The notes under the pieces are model-generated. The model was given only the letters and a program-made list of their open reading frames with translations, was not told the origin of the DNA and searched no databases. A stretch of 64,000 nt of DNA from Ahrensia sp. R2A130 (GTDB taxonomy: Bacteria; Pseudomonadota; Alphaproteobacteria; Rhizobiales; Rhizobiaceae), in NCBI RefSeq assembly GCF_000179775.1, contig NZ_AEEB01000005.1, forward strand, positions 186,001 to 250,000, in the 5' to 3' direction. The translations under genes and the position numbers were made by a program. Below are positions 38,646 through 48,473 of this stretch, piece after piece; position 1 is the first letter of the stretch, and each line of letters begins with the position of its first letter.

Positions 38646-39911
38646 CTAGGTGTTCATGGAATCGAAAAATTCCGCGTTGTTCTTCGTCTGCTTCAATTTA
38701 TCGATCAGAAACTCGATGGCATCCGTATTACCCATAGAGGACAGGATACGGCGAAGCACAAAGATCTTCTGGAGATCAGCTTTCTCGATAAGCAGATCCT
38801 CCTTACGCGTACCGGACTTGAGAATGTCCATGGCAGGATATGTGCGCTTGTCAGCAACCTTACGGTCCAGAACGATTTCCGAGTTACCCGTCCCTTTGAA
38901 TTCTTCAAAAATCACTTCGTCCATGCGGCTACCGGTATCGATCAGAGCAGTTGCTATGATCGTCAACGACCCGCCTTCTTCGATGTTACGGGCAGCACCG
39001 AAGAACCGTTTTGGACGTTGCAGCGCATTAGCATCCACACCGCCGGTCAAAACTTTGCCGGATGAGGGAACGGTCGTGTTGTAGGCGCGACCCAAACGGG
39101 TGATTGAGTCCAGTAGGATCACAACATCACGACCGTGTTCAGCGAGACGCTTGGCCTTTTCAATAACCATTTCAGCTACTTGCACGTGACGCGTGGCCGG
39201 TTCGTCGAAGGTCGAGGAGATCACCTCTCCCTTCACTGACCGCTGCATATCGGTCACCTCTTCAGGACGTTCATCAATCAAAAGCACCAGAAGATAGGAT
39301 TCAGGATGGTTAGCCGAGATTGATTTTGCGACATTCTGCAACAACACAGTCTTACCCGTACGTGGCGGCGCGACGATCAGACCGCGCTGGCCCTTACCAA
39401 TGGGAGCTACGAGGTCGATGACACGACCGGAAAGGTCTTTCGCTTCCGGATCATCGATTTCCATCACGTAGCGCTCTTCCGGATAGAGCGGTGTGAGGTT
39501 GTCGAAATGAACCTTATGTTTCACTTTTTCAGGCTCGTCGAAATTGATCGAGTTCACCATCAGAAGTGCAAAGTAGCGCTCGCCTTCTTGCGGGCTACGG
39601 ATCGGGCCTTCCACGGTATCACCGGTCCGCAGCGCAAATTTCTTCAACTGCGATGGGGAAACATAGATGTCATCGGGACCTGGTAGATAGTTCGCGCCGG
39701 GAGAACGGAGGAACGCAAAACCGTCTTGCAGAACCTCAACGACACCTTGACCAATGATCTCGACGTCGCGTTCCGCAAGCTGTTTGAGAATGGCGAACAT
39801 CAACTCCTGCTTACGCAGGGTCGATGCGTTCACGACTTCCATTTCCTCGGCAAAGGATAGCAGATCCTTCGGAGTCTTTTCCTTTAGATCGGAAAGCTTC
39901 ATCTGGTCCAT
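38646..39911 (-). CDS. rho: Transcription termination factor Rho
   Basis: The 421-residue hexameric RNA helicase has an N-terminal Rho-N and cold-shock-like RNA-binding domain, then the ATPase with Walker A APPRTGKT, Walker [16 protein letters not shown] and the Q/R loop region. The start [17 protein letters not shown] is the normal one. The 235-base gap to hemJ may hold its leader. I saw no defined attenuator there. Confidence 0.97.
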   Translation of the reverse strand: MDQMKLSDLKEKTPKDLLSFAEEMEVVNASTLRKQELMFAILKQLAERDVEIIGQGVVEVLQDGFAFLRSPGANYLPGPDDIYVSPSQLKKFALRTGDTVEGPIRSPQEGERYFALLMVNSINFDEPEKVKHKVHFDNLTPLYPEERYVMEIDDPEAKDLSGRVIDLVAPIGKGQRGLIVAPPRTGKTVLLQNVAKSISANHPESYLLVLLIDERPEEVTDMQRSVKGEVISSTFDEPATRHVQVAEMVIEKAKRLAEHGRDVVILLDSITRLGRAYNTTVPSSGKVLTGGVDANALQRPKRFFGAARNIEEGGSLTIIATALIDTGSRMDEVIFEEFKGTGNSEIVLDRKVADKRTYPAMDILKSGTRKEDLLIEKADLQKIFVLRRILSSMGNTDAIEFLIDKLKQTKNNAEFFDSMNT

Positions 39912-40146
39912 AATCTCGGCTCACAGCAATATCCAGCGCAGCGAACAGCGCATGAATGGTCATGGGAAAAGGCCGGCCGGTGGATCACCGGGATGAAACG
40001 GAAAACCCCGCGTCACCATGCTGTTGAAAGGTGGGAACCATCTCCGCGATGCGGTTCAGGCGGTCAGCACTTCCAGCTCTTGCGTGACAGATAGTCCGCT
40101 TGCGGTGATTCCACAAGCGCCAAACATGGGTGGCGCAATGAAGGAG

Positions 40147-40581
40147 CTAGAATGGTTTCACGACCACCATGATAACAACCACGATCATCAAAACTGCCGG
40201 AACTTCGTTCATGATGCGATAATGCTTCTGCGACCGCTCATTGCGGTCTTCGGCAAAGGCTTTCACATCCCCGGCATAACGGAAATGAATGACGGTCATC
40301 GCCAGCACGCAAGCAAGTTTCACCCACAACCAGGGTTCGCCCCAATAGCCGTAGGAACTTGCCACCCAGATACCGAAAATCCAGGTCGCCAACATGGATG
40401 GTGTCCCGATCGCTTTGATAAGCCGCCGTTCCATCACTTTGAACGTTTCAGATTTGTCCGACCCTGCTTCCGCCTCGCAGTGGTAGATGAACAGCCGGGG
40501 CAGATAGAGCAGCGCCGCCATCCATGCGATCACCGAAATGATGTGCAGGCTTTTTATCCATAGGGCGAGATCGTCAAACAT
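40147..40581 (-). CDS. hemJ: Protoporphyrinogen oxidase HemJ
   Basis: The 144-residue membrane protein has four hydrophobic segments and the conserved histidine region WIKSLHIISVIAWMA, AALLYLPRLFIYH and a later KHYRIMNEVP. It oxidises protoporphyrinogen IX to protoporphyrin IX, the step before ferrochelatase, and is the common form in alphaproteobacteria. It is adjacent to hemE (18-base gap) on the same strand, so the pair is probably an operon. Confidence 0.92.
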   Translation of the reverse strand: MFDDLALWIKSLHIISVIAWMAALLYLPRLFIYHCEAEAGSDKSETFKVMERRLIKAIGTPSMLATWIFGIWVASSYGYWGEPWLWVKLACVLAMTVIHFRYAGDVKAFAEDRNERSQKHYRIMNEVPAVLMIVVVIMVVVKPF

Positions 40582-40599
40582 AGTTGCGGCTCCTGAACT

Positions 40600-41628
40600 T
40601 TAGCCGCGTACGCGGGCGATCATCTGCTCGACATGGGCGATTTCTGTCAGCGGCGTAATGCCGTGACCAAGATTAAAGACCAATGGGCCATCACTGAGAT
40701 TTTCCAGAATGGCATCGACACCTTCATCAAGAGCAGAGCCACCGGCAATCAGACGATTGGGATCGAGATTACCCTGAACGGGCGTCTTTTTCTGAAGCTC
40801 TTTGGCGAAGCTGAACGGGATGGTCCAATCAAGGCCCAGCATATCGATACCGGTCTGCGCAGCGTAATCTGCATAGAAAGCGCCCACACCTTTAGGAAAA
40901 CCGATAATCTTGGCATCCGGCACTTCAGCACGAACTTTTGCGATCACCGCTTTCACAGGCTCAACGCACCAAAGCTGGAACTGCGCTTCATCGAGCACGG
41001 AAGCCCAACTGTCAAAAATCTGGACTGCATCAGCACCGGCTTTCAGTTGCGCGACCAGGTAAGCGGCAGACGCTTCCACCAACACATCCATCATCTTTGC
41101 AAAGGCTTCAGGATGATTGAGCGAGAATTGGCGGGCAGGGCCTTGATCGGGCGTTCCGTGACCGGCAATCATATAGGTCGCAACCGTCCATGGCGCACCA
41201 CAGAAGCCCAGCAGCGTCGTTTCAGAGGGCAGTTGCGAACGAAGCCCCTTAACCGTCTCCAAAACCGGCGCCAAGTGCTCCAACGTGCCTTCCGGGGTCA
41301 AACGATCGATGTGAGCGAGATCAACCGGCTTGAGGATTGGCCCACGGCCTTCCTCAAAGCGCACATCCATCCCAAGCGCATCAGGAATGACGAGAATATC
41401 GGAAAACAGGATCGCTGCGTCAAAACCAAACCGGCGGATCGGCTGTAGCGTCACCTCGATGGCAAGTTCAGGATTATAACAAAGATCGAGAAAACCACCG
41501 GCCTGTTTCCGCGTGGCTTTATATTCCGGCAGATACCTTCCCGCCTGGCGCATCATCCAGATGGGAGGTCGCTCCAGCGTTTCACCTGCCATTACCCGCA
41601 TTACCGCGCGTTCATGTTTCTCGACCAT
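40600..41628 (-). CDS. hemE: Uroporphyrinogen decarboxylase
   Basis: It converts uroporphyrinogen III to coproporphyrinogen III. The family signature [16 protein letters not shown] lies near residue 22, with the arginines that bind substrate carboxylates. [11 protein letters not shown] and GFCGAPWT follow. The ATG at 41628 was chosen over a TTG three codons upstream, giving 342 residues. Its upstream gap is the origin candidate. Confidence 0.96.
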   Translation of the reverse strand: MVEKHERAVMRVMAGETLERPPIWMMRQAGRYLPEYKATRKQAGGFLDLCYNPELAIEVTLQPIRRFGFDAAILFSDILVIPDALGMDVRFEEGRGPILKPVDLAHIDRLTPEGTLEHLAPVLETVKGLRSQLPSETTLLGFCGAPWTVATYMIAGHGTPDQGPARQFSLNHPEAFAKMMDVLVEASAAYLVAQLKAGADAVQIFDSWASVLDEAQFQLWCVEPVKAVIAKVRAEVPDAKIIGFPKGVGAFYADYAAQTGIDMLGLDWTIPFSFAKELQKKTPVQGNLDPNRLIAGGSALDEGVDAILENLSDGPLVFNLGHGITPLTEIAHVEQMIARVRG

Positions 41629-42124
41629 GCTCTGCAATTCCCCTCGCTTACCCTTTCCCTGCCTTTCAGCCTGACGGCTGGCACGATGAAAGACCTGTAA
41701 ATGCTGCGTTCCAGCATTGGGTCTTCAACAGGTTTTGGATGTCACTGTAATATGATTCTTATTTGACTCTGTGGATTGTGGGAGTTGTCTGTTTCCCACA
41801 ACTGTCCAACTCACTGGACGTTCGTTGTGTCGGACGTAAACGGTTTTCTCCACCTGTGCAAAGCATCGGGGAAAAAGTGCTGGTAGGCCGTCTTTCGTGG
41901 GCTTTCCCCTCGAAGCCCCGGTATTCATATTCACGGCGCTATTGTGGATATCGCCAATCTGTCCCCACGCCTGTGAACAGGTGAACAAAGCCTTAACCTC
42001 TGTCCAATTTGGGGACGGATTTTCAGCCAACGGGCATGAATTGCCCCTGATCCTCCAGCTTTCCCTTTTGTCCACCGTCGTCCACAGTTTGCCGATAGTC
42101 GGGACAACGAATGGCAGACACCAC
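41629..42124. other. Candidate chromosomal replication origin (oriC), 496-base hemE-ppsR gap
   Basis: The gap lies between divergent hemE and ppsR, the location of the Caulobacter origin. DnaA-box-like 9-mers (consensus TTATCCACA) in either orientation are TGTGGATAT at 41943-41951 (8/9), TGTGGATTG at 41770-41778, TTTCCCACA at 41792-41800, TTCTCCACC at 41846-41854, TTGTCCACC at 42068-42076 and TCGTCCACA at 42078-42086 (7/9 each). An AT-rich stretch (41744-41765) contains or touches two GANTC methylation sites (41754-41758 and 41765-41769). A dyad TTGTGGGA/TCCCACAA lies at 41776-41801. Genes on both sides point away. No CtrA double TTAA box was found. Confidence 0.72.
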
Positions 42125-42982
42125 ATGGCGTTACGAAATTGGATACCAGGACGGTCGAAACGGGTTGAGCCGAAAGCATTCTTCCATCTCCATCTTATCT
42201 CGGACTCCACCGGCGAAACATTGACCACCGCCGCCCGTGCAGCCGCCGCGCAATACCCCAACTGGCAGGCGGTGGAGCACGTCACCCCGCTGGTGCGAAA
42301 CGAGGAACAGTTGGACGAAGCGCTCGCCGGTCTCGACGATCAGCCCGGCCTCGTTCTCTACACCATGATCGATGAAGCGTTGGAGACCCGCCTTGTAGAA
42401 CGGTGCAAGTCGCTTGCAGTTCCCGCGCTCAATCTGCTGGCACCCGTCATCGGCATGTTCGATGCTTTTCTCGGTGACACGAGGACCGGTACTTCCGGCG
42501 CGCAACATGTGTTGGACGAAACTTATTTTTCCCGCCTCGACGGTATCCGCTACGCCATGGCGCATGATGACGGAAATCTGCCAGATGATCTCGACAGTGC
42601 TGACGTCATTCTCATCGGTATCAGCCGCACGTCGAAAACACCGACTTCGATTTATCTTGGCCAGCGCGGCGTCCGCTGCGTGAACATTCCCATGGTGCCG
42701 GGTATGGAATTGCCGGAGCAGATTACCCGGTTGAAAAAGGCAAAAGTCGTGGCGCTGGTCGCTTCCGTGGAGCGCATTTTGCAAGTGCGCGAAAACCGGC
42801 TTCGTGCCTATGACCGCGATACCGAAGGCGACATTTATGTCGACCGCGCATCCATTCAGGAAGAACTCGCCTGGACGCGGCGGCTGTGCCAATCCAACGG
42901 CTGGCCGATGATCGACGTGTCACGCCGGTCGGTCGAAGAAACATCGGCGGCTATTCTCTCACTTTTATCAGCAAACAAGTGA
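42125..42982 (+). CDS. ppsR: Pyruvate,phosphate dikinase/PEP synthase regulatory protein (DUF299)
   Basis: A bifunctional kinase/pyrophosphorylase that switches PPDK or PEP synthase by ADP-dependent phosphorylation. The family start [13 protein letters not shown] is at about residue 19, and the P-loop [11 protein letters not shown] occurs near residue 160. It has 285 residues from the ATG at 42125, a little longer than usual because of a 15-residue N-terminal extension. It is the gene next to the Caulobacter origin (RP001-type). It is followed by a structured gap before maf. Confidence 0.92.
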   Translation: MALRNWIPGRSKRVEPKAFFHLHLISDSTGETLTTAARAAAAQYPNWQAVEHVTPLVRNEEQLDEALAGLDDQPGLVLYTMIDEALETRLVERCKSLAVPALNLLAPVIGMFDAFLGDTRTGTSGAQHVLDETYFSRLDGIRYAMAHDDGNLPDDLDSADVILIGISRTSKTPTSIYLGQRGVRCVNIPMVPGMELPEQITRLKKAKVVALVASVERILQVRENRLRAYDRDTEGDIYVDRASIQEELAWTRRLCQSNGWPMIDVSRRSVEETSAAILSLLSANK

Positions 42983-43004
42983 ACCGCCTTCCAGCGAACG
43001 GGTT

Positions 43005-43060
43005 GGCTCTTTAATAAGGGCGCAAATCACGCCTGCTAATCTTATTCGGAGCCGTTTTTT
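43005..43060 (+). promoter_or_regulatory. Nested hairpin with T-run covering the maf ribosome site
   Basis: Outer stem GGCTC (43005-43009)/GAGCC (43049-43053), middle stem AATAAG (43013-43018)/CTTATT (43041-43046), inner stem GGCG/CGCC (43019-43022/43030-43033), then GTTTTTT. The maf ribosome site GGAG (43048-43051) is inside the outer 3' arm and the ATG is at 43062. It could terminate ppsR transcription or gate maf translation. Confidence 0.6.
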
Positions 43061-43061
43061 C

Positions 43062-43658
43062 ATGGCCGATATTGTCCTTGCCTCCCGTTCCATTCATCGC
43101 GCAAAAATATTGGCTGATGCTGGTGTCGAAACCCGCCAAGTCCCGTCCACACTGGATGAACGCGCTATCGAAGCGCCGCTTGATGAAGCTGATGTGCTGC
43201 CGGAGGATCGGGCTGAAATTCTGGCCGAGGCCAAGGCCGTCGATGTGTCGGAGCGCGAACCCGGCGCGCTGGTCATCGGCTGCGACCAAATTCTGTCGCT
43301 CGACGGTGAGGTGATGCACAAGCCGGCGAATATGGAAGAAGCCCGCCGCCGTCTGCTCGCCCTTTCTGGCAAAACCCATATGCTGCATTCTGCTGTGGTG
43401 CTTGCCCGCGATGGCGAAACGGTCTGGCGGCACGTCACCCCCTGCGCCATGACAATGCGCGAATTGGACCCCGCCTTTATCGGTCGACATCTGGCGGCCG
43501 CGGGCAAAGCGGTTTTGTCCAGCGTCGGCGCTTATCAGATCGAAAGTCTCGGCGCGCAGCTGTTCGACGAGATCGAAGGCGATCTTTTCTCGATAGTTGG
43601 ACTGCCCCTGCTGCCCCTTCTTGCAACGCTACGTCGGGAGGGCGCGATTGATGGCTGA
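43062..43658 (+). CDS. maf: Maf-family nucleotide pyrophosphatase
   Basis: The 198-residue enzyme hydrolyses non-canonical nucleoside triphosphates. The family start [14 protein letters not shown] contains the SxxR motif. [13 protein letters not shown] and [13 protein letters not shown] follow, and [14 protein letters not shown] closes the pattern. It overlaps the aroE start by 8 bases and leads the tight maf-aroE-coaE-dnaQ cluster on the right side of the origin. Confidence 0.93.
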   Translation: MADIVLASRSIHRAKILADAGVETRQVPSTLDERAIEAPLDEADVLPEDRAEILAEAKAVDVSEREPGALVIGCDQILSLDGEVMHKPANMEEARRRLLALSGKTHMLHSAVVLARDGETVWRHVTPCAMTMRELDPAFIGRHLAAAGKAVLSSVGAYQIESLGAQLFDEIEGDLFSIVGLPLLPLLATLRREGAIDG

Positions 43659-44487
43659 AACCAAAAGAGCCTTCGTCATCGGTCATCCGATAAGCCACTC
43701 ACGATCACCTCTAGTTCACGGCATGTGGCTCCAGCATCATGCACTCGAAGGCACCTATATTGCGCACGACGTATCGCCGGAAAATCTGCTCGCGTTCTTC
43801 AATCGCATTCGCGCCGGTGAATTTGTCGGCGGCAACATTACGCTGCCTCATAAGGAAACTGCGCTAGAACTGGTGGATGAGGTGGACGACACAGCCCGCC
43901 GCCTCGGTGCGATCAACACGGTGTGGATGGAAGGCGACCGTCTGCTCGGCACCAACACCGACGGCGAAGGTTTCCTGGCCAATCTCGACGACCGTCACCC
44001 CGGCTGGGACGCACCTGCAAGATTGCGCGCTGGCGCTCTAGTGCTGGGCGCTGGTGGTGCCTCACGGGCCATAGTCATGGGTTTGGCCGACCGTGGATTC
44101 CAGCGGGTTACGGTTGCGAATCGAACTGTCGCGCGTGGAGAGGCCATTGCCGAAGAATTCGGCGGGCCTTGTGACACTATATCGATCGATGAGGCGTCCA
44201 AAGGTGGCGATTATGGCCTCATCGTCAACACGACATCCCTCGGTATGGGGGGCGAAGGCATGCCCATCGACCCGGCTCTTTTCCCGCGCAGCACGTTGGT
44301 GACAGACGCCGTTTACACGCCGCTGATGACGCCACTTCTGCTGGCCGCGAAAGCTGCTGGCCAACCCACGGTCGACGGTCTTGGCATGTTGCTCTATCAG
44401 GCCGTTCCCGGTTTCGAGCGCTGGTTCGGCATTCGCCCCACCGTCACCAACCGGATTCGCGAAACCGTCCTGGCCACGATGAAATGA
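43651..44487 (+). CDS. aroE: Shikimate dehydrogenase
   Basis: It reduces 3-dehydroshikimate with NADPH in aromatic amino acid synthesis. Substrate-site [13 protein letters not shown] (about 10-22), LPHKE with the catalytic lysine (about residue 73), the NADP loop GAGGASRA (about 133-140) and the C-terminal DGLGMLLYQ are intact. The ATG at 43651 overlaps maf, and coaE overlaps its stop by ATGA. Confidence 0.95.
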   Translation: MAETKRAFVIGHPISHSRSPLVHGMWLQHHALEGTYIAHDVSPENLLAFFNRIRAGEFVGGNITLPHKETALELVDEVDDTARRLGAINTVWMEGDRLLGTNTDGEGFLANLDDRHPGWDAPARLRAGALVLGAGGASRAIVMGLADRGFQRVTVANRTVARGEAIAEEFGGPCDTISIDEASKGGDYGLIVNTTSLGMGGEGMPIDPALFPRSTLVTDAVYTPLMTPLLLAAKAAGQPTVDGLGMLLYQAVPGFERWFGIRPTVTNRIRETVLATMK

Positions 44488-45107
44488 CCGAGGCGACAAG
44501 CGCATCGACACCGATCTTTGCTGGCCTCACCGGTTCCATAGGCATGGGCAAATCCACCACCGCACAAATGTTCCGTGATGCTGGAATTCCGGTCTATGAC
44601 GCCGACGCAACCGTGCACGACCTCTACGCTGGCGAAGCGGTCGCCCCCATGGAAGCTGCCTTTCCCGGCGTTACAATCGATGGCGCAATCGACCGCAACA
44701 TTTTACGCGAGCGCGTGGTGGGCAACGAGGCGGAGATGAAGCGGCTGGAAGCTGTGATCCATCCGCTCGTTAGAGAGCGGGAACTCGCGTTTCGTGCCCG
44801 AATCGAAGCGGAGAGATTGCCCCTCGCCATCCTCGACAGTCCGTTGCTGTTCGAGATGGGCGGCGCTGCCAGCGCCGATCATATCATCGTCGTGACTTGC
44901 GATCCCGACATTCAGCGCGACCGGGTCATGGCCCGGCCGGGCATGACGCCGGAAGTCTTTGGTTCACTGCTCGCCCGCCAGATGCCCGATGCGAAAAAGC
45001 GTGAACGTGCCGACACCATTATCGACACCGGCCTCGGTATGGACCATGCCCGACAGGCGGTTGCCGACCTTATCGCTAAGCTGACCGCCCAACAGAAAGA
45101 CGCCTGA
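44484..45107 (+). CDS. coaE: Dephospho-CoA kinase
   Basis: The last step of CoA synthesis: phosphorylation of the ribose 3'-hydroxyl. The P-loop GLTGSIGMGKSTT is at about residues 14-26, DADATVHDLY follows, and the lid region and HPLVRERE motif are conserved. It has 207 residues. It overlaps aroE by four bases, and dnaQ begins one base after its stop. Confidence 0.95.
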   Translation: MTEATSASTPIFAGLTGSIGMGKSTTAQMFRDAGIPVYDADATVHDLYAGEAVAPMEAAFPGVTIDGAIDRNILRERVVGNEAEMKRLEAVIHPLVRERELAFRARIEAERLPLAILDSPLLFEMGGAASADHIIVVTCDPDIQRDRVMARPGMTPEVFGSLLARQMPDAKKRERADTIIDTGLGMDHARQAVADLIAKLTAQQKDA

Positions 45108-45108
45108 T

Positions 45109-45858
45109 ATGCACGCCATCATTTTCGATACGGAAACCACGGGTCTGTCCGCCAAAGACGGCGACCGTGTTATCGAGATCGGCGCTGTGGAGATGAAGGA
45201 TCTCATACCGACAGGCCGCACGTTCCACCAATACATTCATCCCGGCGATCGCGAAATTCACCCTGATGCCTTGCGCGTTCACGGCATCACTATGGAGCGA
45301 TTGGCAGACGAACCGCGCTTTGAAGCCGTTGGACAAAGTTTCATCGATTTTTGTGGTGATGCCATGTTGGTTGCCCACAACGCGCCCTTCGATATCGGTT
45401 TTCTCAATGCCGAATATGCCCGCATGAATCTGCCACCATGCGACCCGGAACTCGTGCTTGATACCGTGCAGGCTGCCCGCAAAAAATTTCCCGGTGCCCG
45501 CGTCAGCCTCGATATGTTGTGCGACCGTTTCAACATCTCCCGCGCCAACCGCGTGTTGCATGGCGCACTGCTGGATGCCCGCTTGCTGGCCGAAGTTTTC
45601 ATCGAGTTGATGGGCGGCGCGCAGGTAAAAATGGGCTTTGACGATGAAGCCGAAACCGACGCCCAACGCGCCGACCCCCGCAACCGACGCCAGACCCAAC
45701 ATCCACCACAGCCCCAACGCCCGTCAGCAATGGTGTACGAGCTCACTCCCGAAGAACGCGAGCGTCACAACGCCATGCGCGCGAAGATCGGCAAGGGCGC
45801 TCTGTGGAACCAATATCTGAAGCCATTGGCGGAGGTGGAGACGGAAGGCGAGGCTTAA
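45109..45858 (+). CDS. dnaQ: DNA polymerase III epsilon subunit (proofreading exonuclease)
   Basis: A DEDDh 3'-5' exonuclease: motif I IIFDTETTGL (Asp7, Glu9), motif II LVAHNAPFDIGFL, motif III with HGALLDARLLAEV. The 249 residues include a C-terminal region rich in Gln and Pro (about 185-205) that links to the polymerase-binding helix. It is the last gene of the cluster on the right of the origin. In relatives secB usually follows, but not here. Confidence 0.95.
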   Translation: MHAIIFDTETTGLSAKDGDRVIEIGAVEMKDLIPTGRTFHQYIHPGDREIHPDALRVHGITMERLADEPRFEAVGQSFIDFCGDAMLVAHNAPFDIGFLNAEYARMNLPPCDPELVLDTVQAARKKFPGARVSLDMLCDRFNISRANRVLHGALLDARLLAEVFIELMGGAQVKMGFDDEAETDAQRADPRNRRQTQHPPQPQRPSAMVYELTPEERERHNAMRAKIGKGALWNQYLKPLAEVETEGEA

Positions 45859-45913
45859 CCTCAAGTTCTAAGGGCGGTCGCATTTCAGCTTCGCCACAAT
45901 AGCCCCCACACCA

Positions 45914-46053
45914 TTGTCATCCCCGCGCAGGCGGGGACCCACTTCCCTGCCAGATGACGTGTCGATAGTGAAGTATGGTTGCGAGGCATCGCTGTTTTGT
46001 CGAAACCGTGGAACTCGTTGATGAGTGGGTCCCCGCCTGCGCGGGGATGACAA
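45914..46053. repeat. Long palindromic element: perfect 30-bp inverted repeats flanking 80 bases
   Basis: The arm at 45914-45943 starts TTGTCATCCCCGCGCAGGCG and is exactly the reverse complement of 46024-46053 over 30 bases. Each arm also contains its own CCCCGC-gcag-GCGGGG-type hairpin. This class of short palindromic extragenic repeat is common in proteobacteria. No ORF lies inside. Confidence 0.85.
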
Positions 46054-46095
46054 CGAATTTGGGTTACAAGCTTCAAACCTGTGCCTCCAGTCAGT

Positions 46096-46129
46096 GCGAT
46101 TGGCATAACCAATCTGCGTGAGCGCAGAC
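46096..46129 (+). repeat. Copy A of a structured intergenic element
   Basis: GCGATTGGCATAACCAATC followed by TGCGTGAGCGC and AGAC. It matches 63863-63896 at 30 of 34 positions. It comprises a stem (ATTGG/CCAAT) and the tail GCGTGAGCGC shared with the copies near 49.9 and 63.9 kb. Confidence 0.7.
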
Positions 46130-46160
46130 ATAATCACTGAAGCGGAGCTTCAGTGATTAT
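46130..46160. terminator. 14-bp perfect hairpin overlapping the xylonate-dehydratase-family stop codon
   Basis: ATAATCACTGAAGC and GCTTCAGTGATTAT with a three-base GGA centre. The stop codon of the minus-strand gene lies in the arm. There is no T-run, so it may act as a 3'-end stabilising hairpin. Confidence 0.5.
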
Positions 46161-47964
46161 CCCGTGGCACGATGCGAGCGACATCGCGATATTTCACGGC
46201 TGGTTTCAACACCATGCCTTCCTGGAACTGGTCCACCATGCCGCGCTGGATTTCCTGCCACGGGGTCTGGTGGTCCGGCACGTAGTCGAGGCGCCCACCG
46301 CCGATCAGCGCGTCGGCAACCGCTTTGGCGCGGGCGGCCAGCGTATCGTCGTCCACCAGCACATTCGCCTCGCGCTTGTTCAGGTCGATGCGAACCATGT
46401 CACCGGTTTCCACCAGCGCCAAGCCACCGCCGACCGCAGCTTCCGGCGAAGCGTTGAGGATCGATGGCGATCCTGATGTGCCTGACTGGCGACCATCGCC
46501 GATACAGGGCAGGGCGGTGATGCCTTTTTTCAGCAGCGCGGCGGGCGGCTGCATGTTCACCACTTCCGCTCCACCGGGATAACCGATGGGGCCTGCGCCG
46601 CGCATGAACAGCAGCGTGTTCTCGTCGATGCCGAGAGACTCATCATCGATACGCGCGTGGTAATCTTCGCGCCCGTCGAACACCACGGCACGGCCCTCGA
46701 AGGCCATCGGGTCATCGGGGTTGGACAGGTAGCGGTCGCGGAATTCATCGGAAATCACCGATGTCTTCATGATGGCTGTATCGAACAGATTGCCCTTCAA
46801 ATTCAGGAAACCGGCCTGTGCCAACAGCGGATTGTCGAACGTGCGAATGACCTTCTCGTCGGCGATTTCCACGTCGCGGCAATTATCGCCGATGGTCTCG
46901 CCATTCACCGTGCCTGCGTTGGGGTTGGGCAGTTTGCCGTGCTTCATCAACTCTGCCACCACTGCTGGCACACCGCCCGCGTGGTGATAGTCCTCACCCA
47001 GATATTCGCCTGCCGGTTGCAGGTTCAGCATCAGCGGAATGTCGTAGCCGAGGTCTTCCCAGTCCTGATTGTCCAACCGCACGCCCAGATGATTGGCAAT
47101 GGCTTTCATATGGATGGGCGCGTTGGTGGACCCGCCGATGGCGGAGTTCACGACGATGGCATTTTCGAACGCCTCCCTCGTCATGATATCGGACGGGCGT
47201 GTGTCTTCCCACACCAGATCGACGATGCGCTTACCGGTGAGGTAAGCCTGCGCCGCCCGTTCCTTGTGAACGGCGGGAATGGCTGCGGAACCGGGCAGTG
47301 ACATGCCAAGCGCTTCCGCCAGCGAATTCATGGTCGTGGCCGTGCCCATCGTGTTGCAATAGCCCGGCGATGGGGCGGAAGATGCAACAATGTCGGTGTA
47401 TTCTTCATAGGACAGCTTGCCCGCCGACAGCTCTTTCTTTGCGTGCCATTTGATTGTGCCGGAACCGGTGCGCTGGCCCTTGTACCAGCCGTTCAACATC
47501 GGCCCGACGGAAAGCGTCATCGCGGGAATGTTTGCGGTGGCCGCCGCCATCAACATGGCGGGCATGGTTTTGTCGCAACCGATGGTCAACACAACGCCAT
47601 CGATCGGGTAGCCGAACAGCGTTTCCACGAGGCCGAGATAGGCAAGGTTGCGGTCGAGGTTGGCGGTGGGTCGCTTGCCGGTTTCCTGAATGGGATGGAC
47701 CGGAAATTCGAACGCGATGCCGCCCGCTTCCCGAATGCCTTCGCGCACCCGTTCAGCCAGAATGATGTGATGGCGGTTGCAGGGCGAAAGATCCGAACCT
47801 GTCTGCGCGATACCGATGATCGGCTTGCCGGACTGTAGCTCCTCGCGGGTGATGCCCCAGTTCATGTAGCGCTCGATATAAAGCGCCGTCATGTCCATAT
47901 CGTCGGGGTTGGCGAACCAGAGTTTAGAGCGCAACTGCTCTTTGGTAAGACGGGGCTTGCTCAT
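46150..47964 (-). CDS. IlvD/Edd-family dehydratase, closest in pattern to D-xylonate dehydratase (XylD)
   Basis: The 604-residue iron-sulfur dehydratase has the three cluster cysteines in [24 protein letters not shown] and [11 protein letters not shown]. The N-terminus ([23 protein letters not shown]) and the end (VPRDNH) follow the Caulobacter XylD pattern as I remember it, and differ from true IlvD. XylD dehydrates D-xylonate to 2-keto-3-deoxy-xylonate. No other pentose gene (xylA, xylX, xylC, transporter) is nearby, so the substrate is uncertain and a related sugar acid is equally possible. The ATG at 47964 was chosen over the open frame to 48054. Confidence 0.85.
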   Translation of the reverse strand: MSKPRLTKEQLRSKLWFANPDDMDMTALYIERYMNWGITREELQSGKPIIGIAQTGSDLSPCNRHHIILAERVREGIREAGGIAFEFPVHPIQETGKRPTANLDRNLAYLGLVETLFGYPIDGVVLTIGCDKTMPAMLMAAATANIPAMTLSVGPMLNGWYKGQRTGSGTIKWHAKKELSAGKLSYEEYTDIVASSAPSPGYCNTMGTATTMNSLAEALGMSLPGSAAIPAVHKERAAQAYLTGKRIVDLVWEDTRPSDIMTREAFENAIVVNSAIGGSTNAPIHMKAIANHLGVRLDNQDWEDLGYDIPLMLNLQPAGEYLGEDYHHAGGVPAVVAELMKHGKLPNPNAGTVNGETIGDNCRDVEIADEKVIRTFDNPLLAQAGFLNLKGNLFDTAIMKTSVISDEFRDRYLSNPDDPMAFEGRAVVFDGREDYHARIDDESLGIDENTLLFMRGAGPIGYPGGAEVVNMQPPAALLKKGITALPCIGDGRQSGTSGSPSILNASPEAAVGGGLALVETGDMVRIDLNKREANVLVDDDTLAARAKAVADALIGGGRLDYVPDHQTPWQEIQRGMVDQFQEGMVLKPAVKYRDVARIVPRDNH

Positions 47965-48041
47965 GGGTCGAACGGCTTTCGGCAACAGTGAATATGTTGC
48001 TGCACCTTGAAACCAAGCCCGTAAAAACGCAATCGGAGAGC

Positions 48042-48473
48042 ATGGCCGAAACATTCCTCAAGATTACGAACACGATTTCGATCAGCGAAAGCGATATCGA
48101 AGAACGTTTTGTGCAAGCCGGTGGCCCCGGCGGGCAGGCGGTCAACAAGCTGTCCACCGCCGTGCAACTGCGCTTCAACCCACGCGATGCGGGCATGCCA
48201 GAGCGGGTGATCGTCAATGCAGAACGCATTGCCGGTTCACGTTGGACGCAAGATGGCAATATCCTGCTTCAGGTCACCAACCATCGCAGTCGGGAACGGA
48301 ACCGAATCGAAGCGCGGGAACGTTTGGTGGAGATTTTGAAAAAGGCGTCTGCACCGCCGCCTAAAAAGAGACGCCCGACGCGCCCGAGCCTGACAGCGCG
48401 TAAGAAGCGAATGGATTCAAAGACGAAGCGTGGGAGCGTGAAGAAATTGCGCGGGCGGGTGTCGTCGGATTAA
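48042..48473 (+). CDS. arfB: Alternative ribosome-rescue peptidyl-tRNA hydrolase ArfB (YaeJ)
   Basis: The 143-residue codon-independent release factor carries the catalytic GGQ in [14 protein letters not shown] and a long basic tail ([16 protein letters not shown] and beyond) that inserts into the empty mRNA channel. It frees ribosomes stalled on non-stop messages. The ATG at 48042 fits the family start. An in-frame ATG at 47988 would add 18 residues of no family resemblance. It overlaps the convergent coaA by four bases. Confidence 0.92.
   Translation: MAETFLKITNTISISESDIEERFVQAGGPGGQAVNKLSTAVQLRFNPRDAGMPERVIVNAERIAGSRWTQDGNILLQVTNHRSRERNRIEARERLVEILKKASAPPPKKRRPTRPSLTARKKRMDSKTKRGSVKKLRGRVSSD

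Noticed and set aside
41993..42007. Possible CtrA box in the origin candidate
   Set aside because: TTAA-N7 is followed by CCAA rather than TTAA, so only one half-site is present.
45076..45717. 213-codon antisense frame over dnaQ
   Set aside because: Shadow of dnaQ with no own start signal.
45914..46053. CRISPR-like repeat
   Set aside because: There are only two units and they are inverted, not direct, repeats with no regular spacers.
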